Assembly: GCA_004552615.1 (NCBI GenBank)
Contig: SFNZ01000046.1
Coordinates: forward strand, 1 to 14,065
From: Bacteroidales bacterium
GTDB lineage: Bacteria > Bacteroidota > Bacteroidia > Bacteroidales > UBA932
Direction: 5' to 3'
Length of the DNA stretch: 14,065 nucleotides
Shown here piece after piece: positions 6,144 to 13,570 of this stretch (within the stretch, counting starts at the first letter, position 1; every line of letters starts with the position of its first letter). Both the position numbers and the translations under genes were made by a program. The notes beneath the pieces are model-generated. The model ran no database searches. It saw only the letters and a program-made list of their open reading frames with translations, and had not been told where the DNA came from.

Positions 6144-8030
6144 TTATTCTTTGCCCTCCGACATTCCGGCGGACTCTATGCGAAGATTCGCTATTCCTGC
6201 ACCTTTGAGTGCAGTCGCTACAACGGAAGCCTCGTCCCTGCTGTCGAAAGGCCCTATGAGGTATGAGACCGTCCCTTCTTCCATGACCCTGGCCATGTCG
6301 GTGTCCGTGACGGACTTGATAATGCTTATCGAGGATTCTCCGAGGATATTGCCGTCTGTAGGGAATATCCTTATCTGGAACAGCTCGTGGATGCTTTTCT
6401 CGATGCTCCTCGCCTTGGTGACATTGACCGGTTTCCCGTCCATGAAGGCTACGATGATTGCGCTCCGGAAGCCCAGTCGCTTCACCTTGTTCAGGTTGGA
6501 GAGCACATCCTGGTAGCTCCGGAACACTCCTACGGAATAAATATGTTTTCCGGATGACCCGGCCCGCTCGAACACAGGGCTCAGGCCCTTGGTCTGTTTT
6601 ACAGTAGCCTTTGAGGATATGGCGAACAGCTGAATCTGGTACACCAATCCGTCCGGCAGGGTATTGTCGAGGGCGAAACGTCCTTCAGGAAGAATCTGGA
6701 AGGTGTAGTCGAACTCCGGTTCCGGATCTAGCATGCTGACAGTTATCGGGCCGCCAGGCCTCTTTCGTGAGAATGTGTAGCCTGACTCGGAGCCGACCAC
6801 CTCGCGCTCCGCTTCCCTCTGCAGGCGCTCGGGATCGATCACGACTCCGCTCTGGAGGAATCCGAGCTCGAGCTTCTGAAGGGCTTTTGTCTCCTTCGAA
6901 AGGGAATCCTGGAGTTTCGGAAGTGCCGCCTCCCGGCTCATGATCTCGGCCGCAAGCGCCGCCTTCTCGTCCCCGGAAACTTCTGACAGGCGTCCCCTGG
7001 CAATGTCTATGGACCTGCTGAAGGCGTAAATGGAATCACGCAATGTCCTGACATTGACCAACATCCTTGAATACTGCCGCATTTCCTCGTTGTCCCCGAC
7101 CTCGCCTCCTGACTTGCCGCTGTATATGTTGGACATCTCTTTCTCCGGTTCTATCCGGCACAATTTCTTGAGCGCTTCCGGCGAATCTACCGCCTTGCGC
7201 ACAGGCATGCTGTCATATTCAAGTACATATATGTCCACGCTGTCTGCCGGGCAGTCCCTGTTCGAGGCGAACATGGAATACTTTCCGTCATCAGTGTTCA
7301 TGAAGAGAAAATCATCAAAAGGGGACGAATACGGGAATCCCATATTCACCGGAATGCCCCAGTCATTGAGATTGTCGTCCCAAGTGGATACGTACAGGTC
7401 ATATCCGCCCATTCCGTACAGGCCTTTGGATGCGAAGAATAGCTGCTTTCCGTCCGGTGACACCATCGGATATATCTCGTCCGAGGAAGAAGTCATCTGC
7501 TCGTTGAGAAGTTCGGGAGCCGTCCATACCGTGTCCCGGAAACTGGACCGGTAAATATTCCTGATCCCCTCCGAATCCGCGGCGGACCAGTACAATACGT
7601 CGGTGTCCTCGGGCCAGTAGGTGGCTTTCACGAACCCTTTCCCGTCCCCTTTGTCAATCTGGTTCGGCACCGGTCTCCAGCTTCCGTCCCGAAGGGGGTA
7701 GAAGAGATAAAAGTCCTTTATGGAGAACCTCTGTCTCGCCACCGGTACGGGGCTGCTGCAGAATCCGGCCATGCTTTTTCCGTTCTGGGCCCGGACCATC
7801 AGTTCGTCAATGGCTATGGCGTCGAGCGAATCCGCATCGTCCGCCGCCTGCCTGAACAGTTCCAGTGCATCGTCGAATCGGTATTCAGACATCATTGCAT
7901 CTGTCCTGACTTTCAATTCAGCGAGGGACATGCCCCGTACGTCCAGTGTGTCCGCAGATTCCGATCCGTAAGCGGAAAAGCAGGCGCAAGTGCAGGCAAA
8001 TATCGAAATATAAGCGTTAATTCCGGTCAT
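6144..8030 (-). CDS. Secreted TPR / PD40 beta-propeller / coiled-coil / SPOR-like protein of unknown function
   Basis: The start is set at the ATG at 8030 (628 residues). The frame stays open to 8123, but that extension would run over the promoter candidate at 8050-8057 and lacks a better signal. A weak signal peptide (MTGINAYISIFACTCACFSA) has no basic residue in its n-region. A TPR-like helical stretch (about 35-65) comes next, then PD40/WD40-like propeller repeats (about 105-270), with EIYPMVSPDGKQLFFASKG and GGYDLYVSTWD as in OmpA-family PD40 proteins of Bacteroidota. A coiled coil spans about 315-390. A C-terminal half with SPOR-like repeats follows: LVYQIQLFAIS with HIYSVGVFRSYQDVL (about 462-530), and a second copy VSYLIGPFDSRDEASVV (588-604). 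SPOR domains bind peptidoglycan, so an envelope or cell-wall role is plausible. The lack of an OmpA C-terminal domain sets it apart from PorE-like proteins. Its precise function is unknown. It is divergent from secDF. Confidence 0.8.
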   Translation of the reverse strand: MTGINAYISIFACTCACFSAYGSESADTLDVRGMSLAELKVRTDAMMSEYRFDDALELFRQAADDADSLDAIAIDELMVRAQNGKSMAGFCSSPVPVARQRFSIKDFYLFYPLRDGSWRPVPNQIDKGDGKGFVKATYWPEDTDVLYWSAADSEGIRNIYRSSFRDTVWTAPELLNEQMTSSSDEIYPMVSPDGKQLFFASKGLYGMGGYDLYVSTWDDNLNDWGIPVNMGFPYSSPFDDFLFMNTDDGKYSMFASNRDCPADSVDIYVLEYDSMPVRKAVDSPEALKKLCRIEPEKEMSNIYSGKSGGEVGDNEEMRQYSRMLVNVRTLRDSIYAFSRSIDIARGRLSEVSGDEKAALAAEIMSREAALPKLQDSLSKETKALQKLELGFLQSGVVIDPERLQREAEREVVGSESGYTFSRKRPGGPITVSMLDPEPEFDYTFQILPEGRFALDNTLPDGLVYQIQLFAISSKATVKQTKGLSPVFERAGSSGKHIYSVGVFRSYQDVLSNLNKVKRLGFRSAIIVAFMDGKPVNVTKARSIEKSIHELFQIRIFPTDGNILGESSISIIKSVTDTDMARVMEEGTVSYLIGPFDSRDEASVVATALKGAGIANLRIESAGMSEGKE

Positions 8031-8049
8031 ATTATATAAATAAGGAATG

Positions 8050-8057
8050 CAAAAATA
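8050..8057 (-). promoter_or_regulatory. Candidate -7 box for the PD40/SPOR gene
   Basis: On the minus strand TATTTTTGC (8057 to 8049) matches TAnnTTTGY, about 19 nt before the ATG at 8030, giving a very short leader. No convincing -33 TTTG lies at the usual spacing, so this is tentative. It supports the downstream ATG as the true start. Confidence 0.4.
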
Positions 8058-8076
8058 ACAAATTACTGTCAGAAAG

Positions 8077-8107
8077 TTTCTTTCTAAGAAAAAAATAGAT
8101 AAATTTG
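8077..8107 (+). promoter_or_regulatory. Candidate Bacteroides-type promoter of secDF
   Basis: TAAATTTGC (8100-8108) matches the Bacteroides -7 consensus TAnnTTTGY. TTTC at 8077-8080 is a one-mismatch -33 element with a 19-nt spacer. Transcription would begin near 8114 and leave a leader of roughly 85 nt before the ATG at 8200. The region shared with the divergent promoter is short, so the two promoters may interfere. Confidence 0.5.
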
Positions 8108-8117
8108 CAGTCTTATA

Positions 8118-8155
8118 TGTCACGCGACAGGCATTTTTGTGCCCTTGTCACGCGA
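8118..8155 (+). promoter_or_regulatory. secDF leader: 10-bp direct repeat around a bulged hairpin
   Basis: TGTCACGCGA occurs twice (8118-8127 and 8146-8155), 28 bp apart. The same stretch can fold as CGCG-ACA-GGCA (8123-8133) against TGCC-TGT-CGCG (8140-8154) with two small bulges and a TTTTTG loop. It lies downstream of the proposed promoter, hence in the untranslated leader. It could be a protein-binding site pair or an RNA structure that modulates secDF expression. No known riboswitch or attenuator family is recognised. Confidence 0.35.
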
Positions 8156-8199
8156 AAACTGCGTTAACGGATACTAAAAATTATTAAAATACATTAACA

Positions 8200-11100
8200 A
8201 TGCAAAGTAAAGGTGCAATCAAATTTGTGGCGATTTTGCTCGCTATAGCCTGCATCTGGCAGCTTTCTTTCACCCTTGTCACCAGCATTCAGGAAGGCAA
8301 GGCTGAGAAATATGCCCAGAAGGCAGTGGATGAATTCGTGCAGTCAGCCGCATATTCCAATGTTCCGGAAGCGGACAAGGCCTATTACCTCGATTCCCTT
8401 GCAAAGAACAGGAACCGCTGGTATGTAGATTCAATTTCCAATGAAAAAGTCTATTTCGGCTACACGTTCAAAGAAGTGAAGGCAAAGGAGATCAATCTCG
8501 GCCTCGACCTCAAGGGAGGTATGAACGTGATGCTTCAGGTCCAGCTCGAGGATCTGGTGAGCGCTCTTGCCGGAGAAAACAAGACTCCTGAGTTCAACAA
8601 TGCCATTGCTCTCGCAAAGCAGCGCAGCGTGAACTCCACCGACGATTTCATCACCCTGTTCGCACAGGCATGGAAAGAGGTTTCAGGAGGACAGAGGCTC
8701 GCTCAGGTGTTCGGCACATACGACCTCTCCACCAGGATCAATCCCCAGTCCACGGATGACGAGGTCATCACAGTCATCAGGGAGAATGCGGAAAGCGCCA
8801 TTGCCAATTCCTTCAATGTCCTCCGCAACCGTATCGACCGTTTCGGTGTCACCCAGCCTTCCATCCAGAAACTCGGCAACACCGGACGTATCCTCGTCGA
8901 GCTCCCGGGCGTGAAAGAGCCAGAGCGTGTAAGGAAGCTGCTCCAGGGAACCGCTTCCCTCGAATTCTGGACCACTTATACCAACGATGAGATTTATCCA
9001 TACCTCGTAGAGGCTGATGCAGCTCTTGCACAGATGGTTGCGGCCGAGACACCAGAGGAGGAAGCTGCTGCGGATGAAGTGGCAGAGGAAGCTCCTGAGG
9101 CAGAGGCTGACTCGCTTCTCAACAGCGAGATAGGCAATGCTGCGAATGAAGCCAAGGCAATGGAGGAGTTCAAGAAGCAGCATCCTCTCTTCGCAGTGCT
9201 CCAGCCTTCCCAGGCCCGCGGCAACGCTTGCATCGGATTCGCACAGGGCGCAGATACTGCAGCAGTGAACAAGCTCCTGAATTCTTCAGTAGTGAAAGGT
9301 ATCTTCCCTCCTGAGTTCCGCCCTATGTGGTCGGTCAAGCCGTCCGAGTATGTACAGGGCAATTTCTATGAGCTCGTAGCCATCAAGGCTGCCACGAGAG
9401 ACGGAAAGGCTCCGCTCGACGGAGGTGCCGTCACAGACGCAAGGGTTTCTTATGACGGAACCGGTGTGAACAAGGGAAATCCTTCAGTATCAATGACAAT
9501 GAACGCCGAGGGTGCCAATGTGTGGGCTCGTCTCACCAAGGACAATGTCGGCAAGCAGATAGCCATCGTACTCGACGGCCTCATCTATTCTTATCCTAAC
9601 GTCCAGAACGAGATTACCGGAGGTAACTCATCCATTACCGGCAATTTCGACGTTGAGGAGGCAACTGACCTTGCCAACGTCCTGAACTCAGGTAAACTTC
9701 CGGCACCTGCGAAGATCATCCAGGAGCAGGTTGTAGGACCATCCCTCGGTTCCGAGTCCATCAGGGCCGGTCTCATCTCGTTCATCATCGCATTCTGCCT
9801 CGTCCTCCTGTACATGATATTCTTCTACAGCGGCGCAGGTTTCGTGGCTGATATCGCGCTCCTCTGCAACGTGCTCTTCCTCTTCGGAACTCTCGTTTCA
9901 TTCGGAGCAGTCCTCACACTGCCTGGTATCGCAGGTCTCGTCCTGACACTCGGTATGGCGGTCGATGCCAACGTGATTATCTATGAGCGTATCAAGGAAG
10001 AGATTGCCGCAGGCAAGGGTCTGAGCAAGGCCATCGCAGACGGTTATTCCAATGCATATTCAGCCATCATCGACGGCCAGGTGACCACAATGCTTACCGG
10101 TATCGTGCTCTTCGTGTTCGGTTCAGGTCCTGTACAGGGCTTCGCCACCACCCTCATCATCGGTATCATCACATCTGTCCTCACCTCCATCTTCATCACA
10201 AGGCTCATTTTCGAGAGCCGCGTGTCAAGAGGCAAGAACATGACCTTCGAGAACGATATGACAAGGACCTTCCTGAAGAACACACACTTCGACTTCATCT
10301 CGAAGAAGAAGTTCACTTACATGTTCTCCGGAGCTCTCATCCTCATCTCCCTCGTTTCCATCTTCACCAAGGGCTTCACATACGGTGTTGATTTCACCGG
10401 AGGACGTACCTACGTGGTGAGATTCGACCAGCCTGTTTCCGCTGAGGAAGTAAGGGCTGCTGCCGAGGCTGAATTCGAGGGTGCAGTGGAGGTTAAACAG
10501 TTCGGTGGCGACAGCCAGATGAAGATTACCACCAAGTACCATGTCGATGACGAGTCCAGCGAGATGGATGCAAAGGTAGAGTCAATGCTCTATGATGCCA
10601 TGAAAGGTTTCTTCGCAGAGGAGAATGTAACCTTCGAGGAGTTCACATCCACACTCGACAACCCTAACGGTATCGTTTCTTCCGACAAGGTGGGTCCGAC
10701 CATCGCGAACGACATAAAGAGGGATGCTGTCATCGCCGTCCTCATCGCACTGTTCGTGATCTTCGCCTACATCGCATTCAGGTTCAAGGGCTGGACCTGG
10801 GGTCTCGGAGGTGTCGTTTCACTTGCCCATACGGCAATCATCGTGATCGGCTTCTTCTCCCTGTTCTCCGGAATCCTTCCGTTCAACCTTGATGTTGACC
10901 AGACCTTTATCGCTGCTATCCTGACCATCATCGGTTATGCTATCAACGATAACGTGGTGATTTTCGACCGAATCCGCGAGAACCTGCTGCTGCATCCTAA
11001 CGACAATTTCGAGGATACTGTCAACAAGTCCCTCAACGCTACCCTGACACGTACGGTGAACACCTCCGTATCTACCCTCCTCCCTATGCTTGCAATCGCA

Positions 11101-11247
11101 ATCTTCGGCGGTGAGTCTATACGCGGTCTGTCCGTCGCACTCTGCCTCGGTATCCTCATCGGTACTTACGCTTCAATTATGATCGGTACTCCGATTATGG
11201 TTGATGCCGCCCGTGCTTCAATGAAGAAGAAGGCTGCCAAAAAGTAG
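8200..11247 (+). CDS. secDF: Fused protein-export membrane protein SecDF
   Basis: A 1015-residue fusion of SecD and SecF, the accessory subunits that use proton motive force to drive late steps of Sec export. N-terminal TM1 (about 7-28) precedes the SecD signature LGLDLKGGMNV (100-110). The large periplasmic domain follows, with NVLRNRIDRFGVTQPSIQ and VELPGVKEPERV. SecD TM2-6 (about 522-680) carry GMAVDANVIIYERIKEE (from residue 585). The SecF half begins near 694 with THFDFISKKKFTYMF, then YGVDFTGGRTYVVRFD (729-735 GVDFTGG), the small periplasmic domain, and a membrane part with IGYAINDNVVIFDRIREN (from about 911). A low-complexity Ala/Glu insert (282-306) interrupts the P1 periplasmic domain. 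SecDF fusions are usual in Bacteroidota. The gene appears monocistronic, bounded by a promoter and leader upstream and a terminator at 11267-11303. Confidence 0.97.
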   Translation: MQSKGAIKFVAILLAIACIWQLSFTLVTSIQEGKAEKYAQKAVDEFVQSAAYSNVPEADKAYYLDSLAKNRNRWYVDSISNEKVYFGYTFKEVKAKEINLGLDLKGGMNVMLQVQLEDLVSALAGENKTPEFNNAIALAKQRSVNSTDDFITLFAQAWKEVSGGQRLAQVFGTYDLSTRINPQSTDDEVITVIRENAESAIANSFNVLRNRIDRFGVTQPSIQKLGNTGRILVELPGVKEPERVRKLLQGTASLEFWTTYTNDEIYPYLVEADAALAQMVAAETPEEEAAADEVAEEAPEAEADSLLNSEIGNAANEAKAMEEFKKQHPLFAVLQPSQARGNACIGFAQGADTAAVNKLLNSSVVKGIFPPEFRPMWSVKPSEYVQGNFYELVAIKAATRDGKAPLDGGAVTDARVSYDGTGVNKGNPSVSMTMNAEGANVWARLTKDNVGKQIAIVLDGLIYSYPNVQNEITGGNSSITGNFDVEEATDLANVLNSGKLPAPAKIIQEQVVGPSLGSESIRAGLISFIIAFCLVLLYMIFFYSGAGFVADIALLCNVLFLFGTLVSFGAVLTLPGIAGLVLTLGMAVDANVIIYERIKEEIAAGKGLSKAIADGYSNAYSAIIDGQVTTMLTGIVLFVFGSGPVQGFATTLIIGIITSVLTSIFITRLIFESRVSRGKNMTFENDMTRTFLKNTHFDFISKKKFTYMFSGALILISLVSIFTKGFTYGVDFTGGRTYVVRFDQPVSAEEVRAAAEAEFEGAVEVKQFGGDSQMKITTKYHVDDESSEMDAKVESMLYDAMKGFFAEENVTFEEFTSTLDNPNGIVSSDKVGPTIANDIKRDAVIAVLIALFVIFAYIAFRFKGWTWGLGGVVSLAHTAIIVIGFFSLFSGILPFNLDVDQTFIAAILTIIGYAINDNVVIFDRIRENLLLHPNDNFEDTVNKSLNATLTRTVNTSVSTLLPMLAIAIFGGESIRGLSVALCLGILIGTYASIMIGTPIMVDAARASMKKKAAKK

Positions 11248-11266
11248 TCTTGACATACACACAGAA

Positions 11267-11303
11267 AACAACCGGGACTCGTCAGGGTTCCGGTTGTTGT
11301 TTT
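11267..11303 (+). terminator. Intrinsic terminator of secDF
   Basis: AACAACCGG (11267-11275) pairs perfectly with CCGGTTGTT (11290-11298) across a 14-nt loop, followed by GTTTT (11299-11303). The hairpin starts 19 bp after the secDF stop codon. Confidence 0.75.
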
Positions 11304-11319
11304 GCACAGGAGGGGTTTT

Positions 11320-11461
11320 CAAAATCACCTTCCACGCAAGGAGGGCGCAGAAGGTGGTGTGGTGGGGTGCTGCGCGGAAGGTGCGGGGAAAAGCCTGCAC
11401 CTTCCACGGTGGGCAGGGATGCAGGCCAGTCTGGCAGGGGTGTGCGTGGAAGGTGATTTTG
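11320..11461. repeat. BIME-like element: four alternating inverted copies of GGAAGGTG
   Basis: The ends form a perfect 19-bp inverted repeat (CAAAATCACCTTCCACGCA at 11320-11338, complement at 11443-11461). The 8-mer GGAAGGTG or its complement occurs exactly four times, in strictly alternating orientation: 11326-11333 (-), 11376-11383 (+), 11398-11405 (-), 11448-11455 (+). Two mutually exclusive folds follow. In one, the 19-bp outer stem encloses a central 12-bp hairpin (11376-11387 with 11394-11405). In the other, two side-by-side hairpins form: 11326-11338 with 11371-11383 (one mismatch) and 11398-11408 with 11445-11455. No target-site duplication is obvious and there is no credible ORF. Alternating inverted REP units are the hallmark of bacterial interspersed mosaic elements; a MITE with 19-bp terminal repeats is the alternative. 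Confidence 0.7.
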
Positions 11462-11545
11462 CTCACTGCCAACTTGCTGAGTTATGGTGGCAGTTGGTAA
11501 CGGACGGGTGCGTAGGGTTAACTATTTTATTTACAGTTGGTTATG
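11462..11545. other. Rest of the 390-bp secDF-galK intergenic region, no gene seen
   Basis: Between the repeat element and the galK terminator I see no RNA gene, no supported ORF and no clear promoter. The only structure is a weak inverted pair, CCAACT (about 11468-11473) and AGTTGG (about 11493-11498). The open frames crossing this stretch are artefacts of low stop density in the G-rich repeat. Confidence 0.5.
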
Positions 11546-11577
11546 AAAAATCAGGTACCTTAAAAAGGCACCTGATT
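11546..11577 (-). terminator. Intrinsic terminator of the ychF-rsmA-galK operon
   Basis: The arms 11549-11561 and 11565-11577 pair over 13 positions with a single A-C mismatch (11557/11569) and a 3-nt loop. On the minus strand the stem runs straight into TTTTT (11550-11546). It lies about 60 bp beyond the galK stop codon, so it fits as the end of that transcription unit. Confidence 0.85.
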
Positions 11578-11637
11578 ATTTACAAGTCATTGTTTTATAA
11601 GCCTTTAACTTATTTGCAATAAGCTATTTCGGACGGC

Positions 11638-12789
11638 TTATTCCACCATACGGGCGCCGTCGGAGATGACAACGTCGTAAATCTTAGGGGCGTGACCGAA
11701 CTTCGCGGTAAACTGCTCTGTGGCAGCCTTTACGAAATCATCATAGAGTTCCTTTTTGATGAGGTTGATGGTGCAACCGCCGAAGCCGCCACCCATCACG
11801 CGTGAACCTGTGACATCCATCTTGCGGGCAAGCTTATTGAGGAAATCGAGCTCCTCGCAGCTCACCTCATACAGACGGCTGAGACCGAAGTGTGTCTGGT
11901 ACATCATCTCACCTGCAGTCTCGTAGTCGTTTCTTTCAAGGGCATCGCACACATCCAGCACGCGCTGCACCTCACCGATAACATACTCCGCACGCAGGAA
12001 ATCCTCCTCAGGAATCTCCTCACGGACCTCTTCCAGCCAGAGTCTCTTGGCATCGGAGAGGAACTCTACCTCAGGATGGTTCTTGCGGATAGCTGCAGCA
12101 GCGTTCTCACAGGAAGCCCTGCGCTTGTTGTAGGCTGAAGAAGCGAGTTCGTGCTTTACGCAGGAATCCACCAGTACGAGCCTGTAGCCTGCCTTCTCAG
12201 GGTCAAACGGGAAATATTTGTACTCCAGGGTCTTGCAGTTCAGGCGAATCAGGCAGCCGGCCTTGCCGAAGCAGGATGCGAACTGGTCCATAATGCCGCA
12301 GTTCACTCCGCAATAGTTGTGCTCGGTGCTCTGGCCTATCTTTGCAAGCTCAAAGCGGTCGAAACCATTGCCGTTGATTGTATCGATGGCATAGGCAAAG
12401 CAGCTCTCGAGGGCTGCGGAGCTGGAAAGACCTGCTCCGAGAGGAACGTCACCTGCAAATACGGTGTCAAAGCCTTCCACCTTTCCGCCACGCTTGAGTG
12501 TCTCGCGGCAGACGCCGAAGATGTAGCAAGCCCAAGCCTTGGCAGGCTTATCTTCCTCATTGAGTCCGAACTCGCACATCTCGTTGTAGTCGAGGGAGAA
12601 GGCGCGTACCTTGTCGGTGCCGTTAGGGGCGATCTGGGCCATCAGCTGCTTGTCAATAGCTCCCGGGAAAACATAGCCTCCATTGTAGTCGGTGTGCTCA
12701 CCGATGAGGTTGATGCGGCCTGCGCTGGCATAGAGATGACCTCCCTGCCCGAAAAGTTCTTTGAACTTGTCCTGAATTCTCTGTTTCAT
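11638..12789 (-). CDS. galK: Galactokinase
   Basis: A 383-residue cytoplasmic GHMP-family kinase that phosphorylates alpha-D-galactose to galactose-1-phosphate with ATP, the entry step of the Leloir pathway. All three family motifs are intact: GRINLIGEHTDYNGG (24-38), PLGAGLSSSAALE (116-128, the ATP-binding loop) and MGGGFGGC (332-339). GVNCGIMDQFAS (161-172) carries the catalytic Asp168. Length is normal. The ATG at 12787-12789 is chosen over a TTG seven codons upstream, because the TTG would overlap the rsmA coding end and the ATG lies 4 bp after the rsmA stop behind an A-rich stretch. Its neighbours are housekeeping genes (ychF, rsmA) rather than galM, galT or a galactose transporter, so it may be expressed constitutively; no gal regulator site is visible. 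Confidence 0.95.
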   Translation of the reverse strand: MKQRIQDKFKELFGQGGHLYASAGRINLIGEHTDYNGGYVFPGAIDKQLMAQIAPNGTDKVRAFSLDYNEMCEFGLNEEDKPAKAWACYIFGVCRETLKRGGKVEGFDTVFAGDVPLGAGLSSSAALESCFAYAIDTINGNGFDRFELAKIGQSTEHNYCGVNCGIMDQFASCFGKAGCLIRLNCKTLEYKYFPFDPEKAGYRLVLVDSCVKHELASSAYNKRRASCENAAAAIRKNHPEVEFLSDAKRLWLEEVREEIPEEDFLRAEYVIGEVQRVLDVCDALERNDYETAGEMMYQTHFGLSRLYEVSCEELDFLNKLARKMDVTGSRVMGGGFGGCTINLIKKELYDDFVKAATEQFTAKFGHAPKIYDVVISDGARMVE

Positions 12790-12793
12790 GTTT

Positions 12794-13567
12794 TTAATTA
12801 TTGGTTTCAAATCTTTTTGTCAATGCCACAAAATCCTCGACCCCGAGCGCTTCAGCCCGGAGGTTGAACACTTCGTCCGTCGTGTCGATATCTTCGCGCA
12901 GGAGCGGTTTAAGGGCGTTTCTGAGCGTCTTGCGCCTCTGGTTGAAGGCTGTCTTCACCACTTGCTTGAAAAGTGCCTCATCGCAACCCAAATCGGTTCT
13001 GGAGTTGCGCACCAGTCTGATGACGGCTGACTTGACTTTTGGAGGTGGGCAGAATGCTCCCGGACCCACCTGCACGACATATTCTATGTCATACCAGGCC
13101 TGCAGAAGTACAGAAAGTATGCCGTAGGTCTTGCTGCCCGGTCCCTCGGCGATACGGTCAGCTACCTCCTTCTGAATCATACATACCACTTCCGGCACGC
13201 GGTCCTTGTCTTCCAGAATTTTGAAGAAAATCTGCGAAGAGATATTGTATGGGAAATTGCCTATGACACGATAGTCACCGGGGAAGACCTTGCGCATATC
13301 CAGGCGCAGGTAGTCGGCTTCCATCAGCTTTCCTGCCATACCGGAGAAATGGTTCATCAGATAGACCACCGACTCGCCGTCGAGCTCCACGAGCTTCAGG
13401 TCAAGGTCCGGCCTTTCAATGAGATATTGGGTGAGCACACCCATTCCCGGGCCTATTTCGAGCACATCCCTCACCTCGCTGACCGAAAGTGCATCCACAA
13501 TCCTTCGTGCAACGCTCAAATCGGTAAGGAAATGCTGTCCGAGGGCTTTCTTGGCTCTTACTTCCAT
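12794..13567 (-). CDS. rsmA: 16S rRNA dimethyladenosine transferase RsmA (KsgA)
   Basis: A 257-residue SAM-dependent methyltransferase expected to dimethylate the two adjacent adenosines in the 3'-terminal hairpin of 16S rRNA late in 30S assembly. Visible motifs: KALGQHFLTD (7-16), the SAM-binding LEIGPGMGVLTQYL (36-49), the acidic VELD (60-63) and catalytic motif IV as NFPYNIS (104-110). The basic C-terminal region with PPPKVKSAVIRL and FNQRRKTLRNAL is also present. The ATG lies 3 bp after the ychF stop and its TAA lies 4 bp before the galK ATG, so the three genes are almost certainly cotranscribed and translationally coupled. The length is normal and no key residue is missing. Confidence 0.96.
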   Translation of the reverse strand: MEVRAKKALGQHFLTDLSVARRIVDALSVSEVRDVLEIGPGMGVLTQYLIERPDLDLKLVELDGESVVYLMNHFSGMAGKLMEADYLRLDMRKVFPGDYRVIGNFPYNISSQIFFKILEDKDRVPEVVCMIQKEVADRIAEGPGSKTYGILSVLLQAWYDIEYVVQVGPGAFCPPPKVKSAVIRLVRNSRTDLGCDEALFKQVVKTAFNQRRKTLRNALKPLLREDIDTTDEVFNLRAEALGVEDFVALTKRFETNN

Positions 13568-13570
13568 AGC

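Noticed and set aside
8031..8123. N-terminal extension of the PD40/SPOR protein to 8123
   Set aside because: It would cover the gene's own promoter candidate and reach into the secDF promoter and leader; the extra 31 residues do not improve the signal peptide.
8118..8155. Possible CRISPR-like repeat pair
   Set aside because: Only two 10-bp copies with no further units or spacers; a leader element fits better.
11250..11622. Several overlapping short frames on both strands of the secDF-galK gap
   Set aside because: They run through the palindromic repeat and terminators, lack good starts, and show no protein-like composition. They reflect few stops in G-rich DNA.
12790..12810. TTG start for galK seven codons upstream
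   Set aside because: It overlaps the rsmA stop region and adds residues not expected for the family; the ATG at 12787-12789 has ideal operon spacing.
12151..12867. 238-codon plus-strand frame across galK and the end of rsmA
   Set aside because: It is antisense to all galactokinase motifs and has no recognisable domain or promoter.
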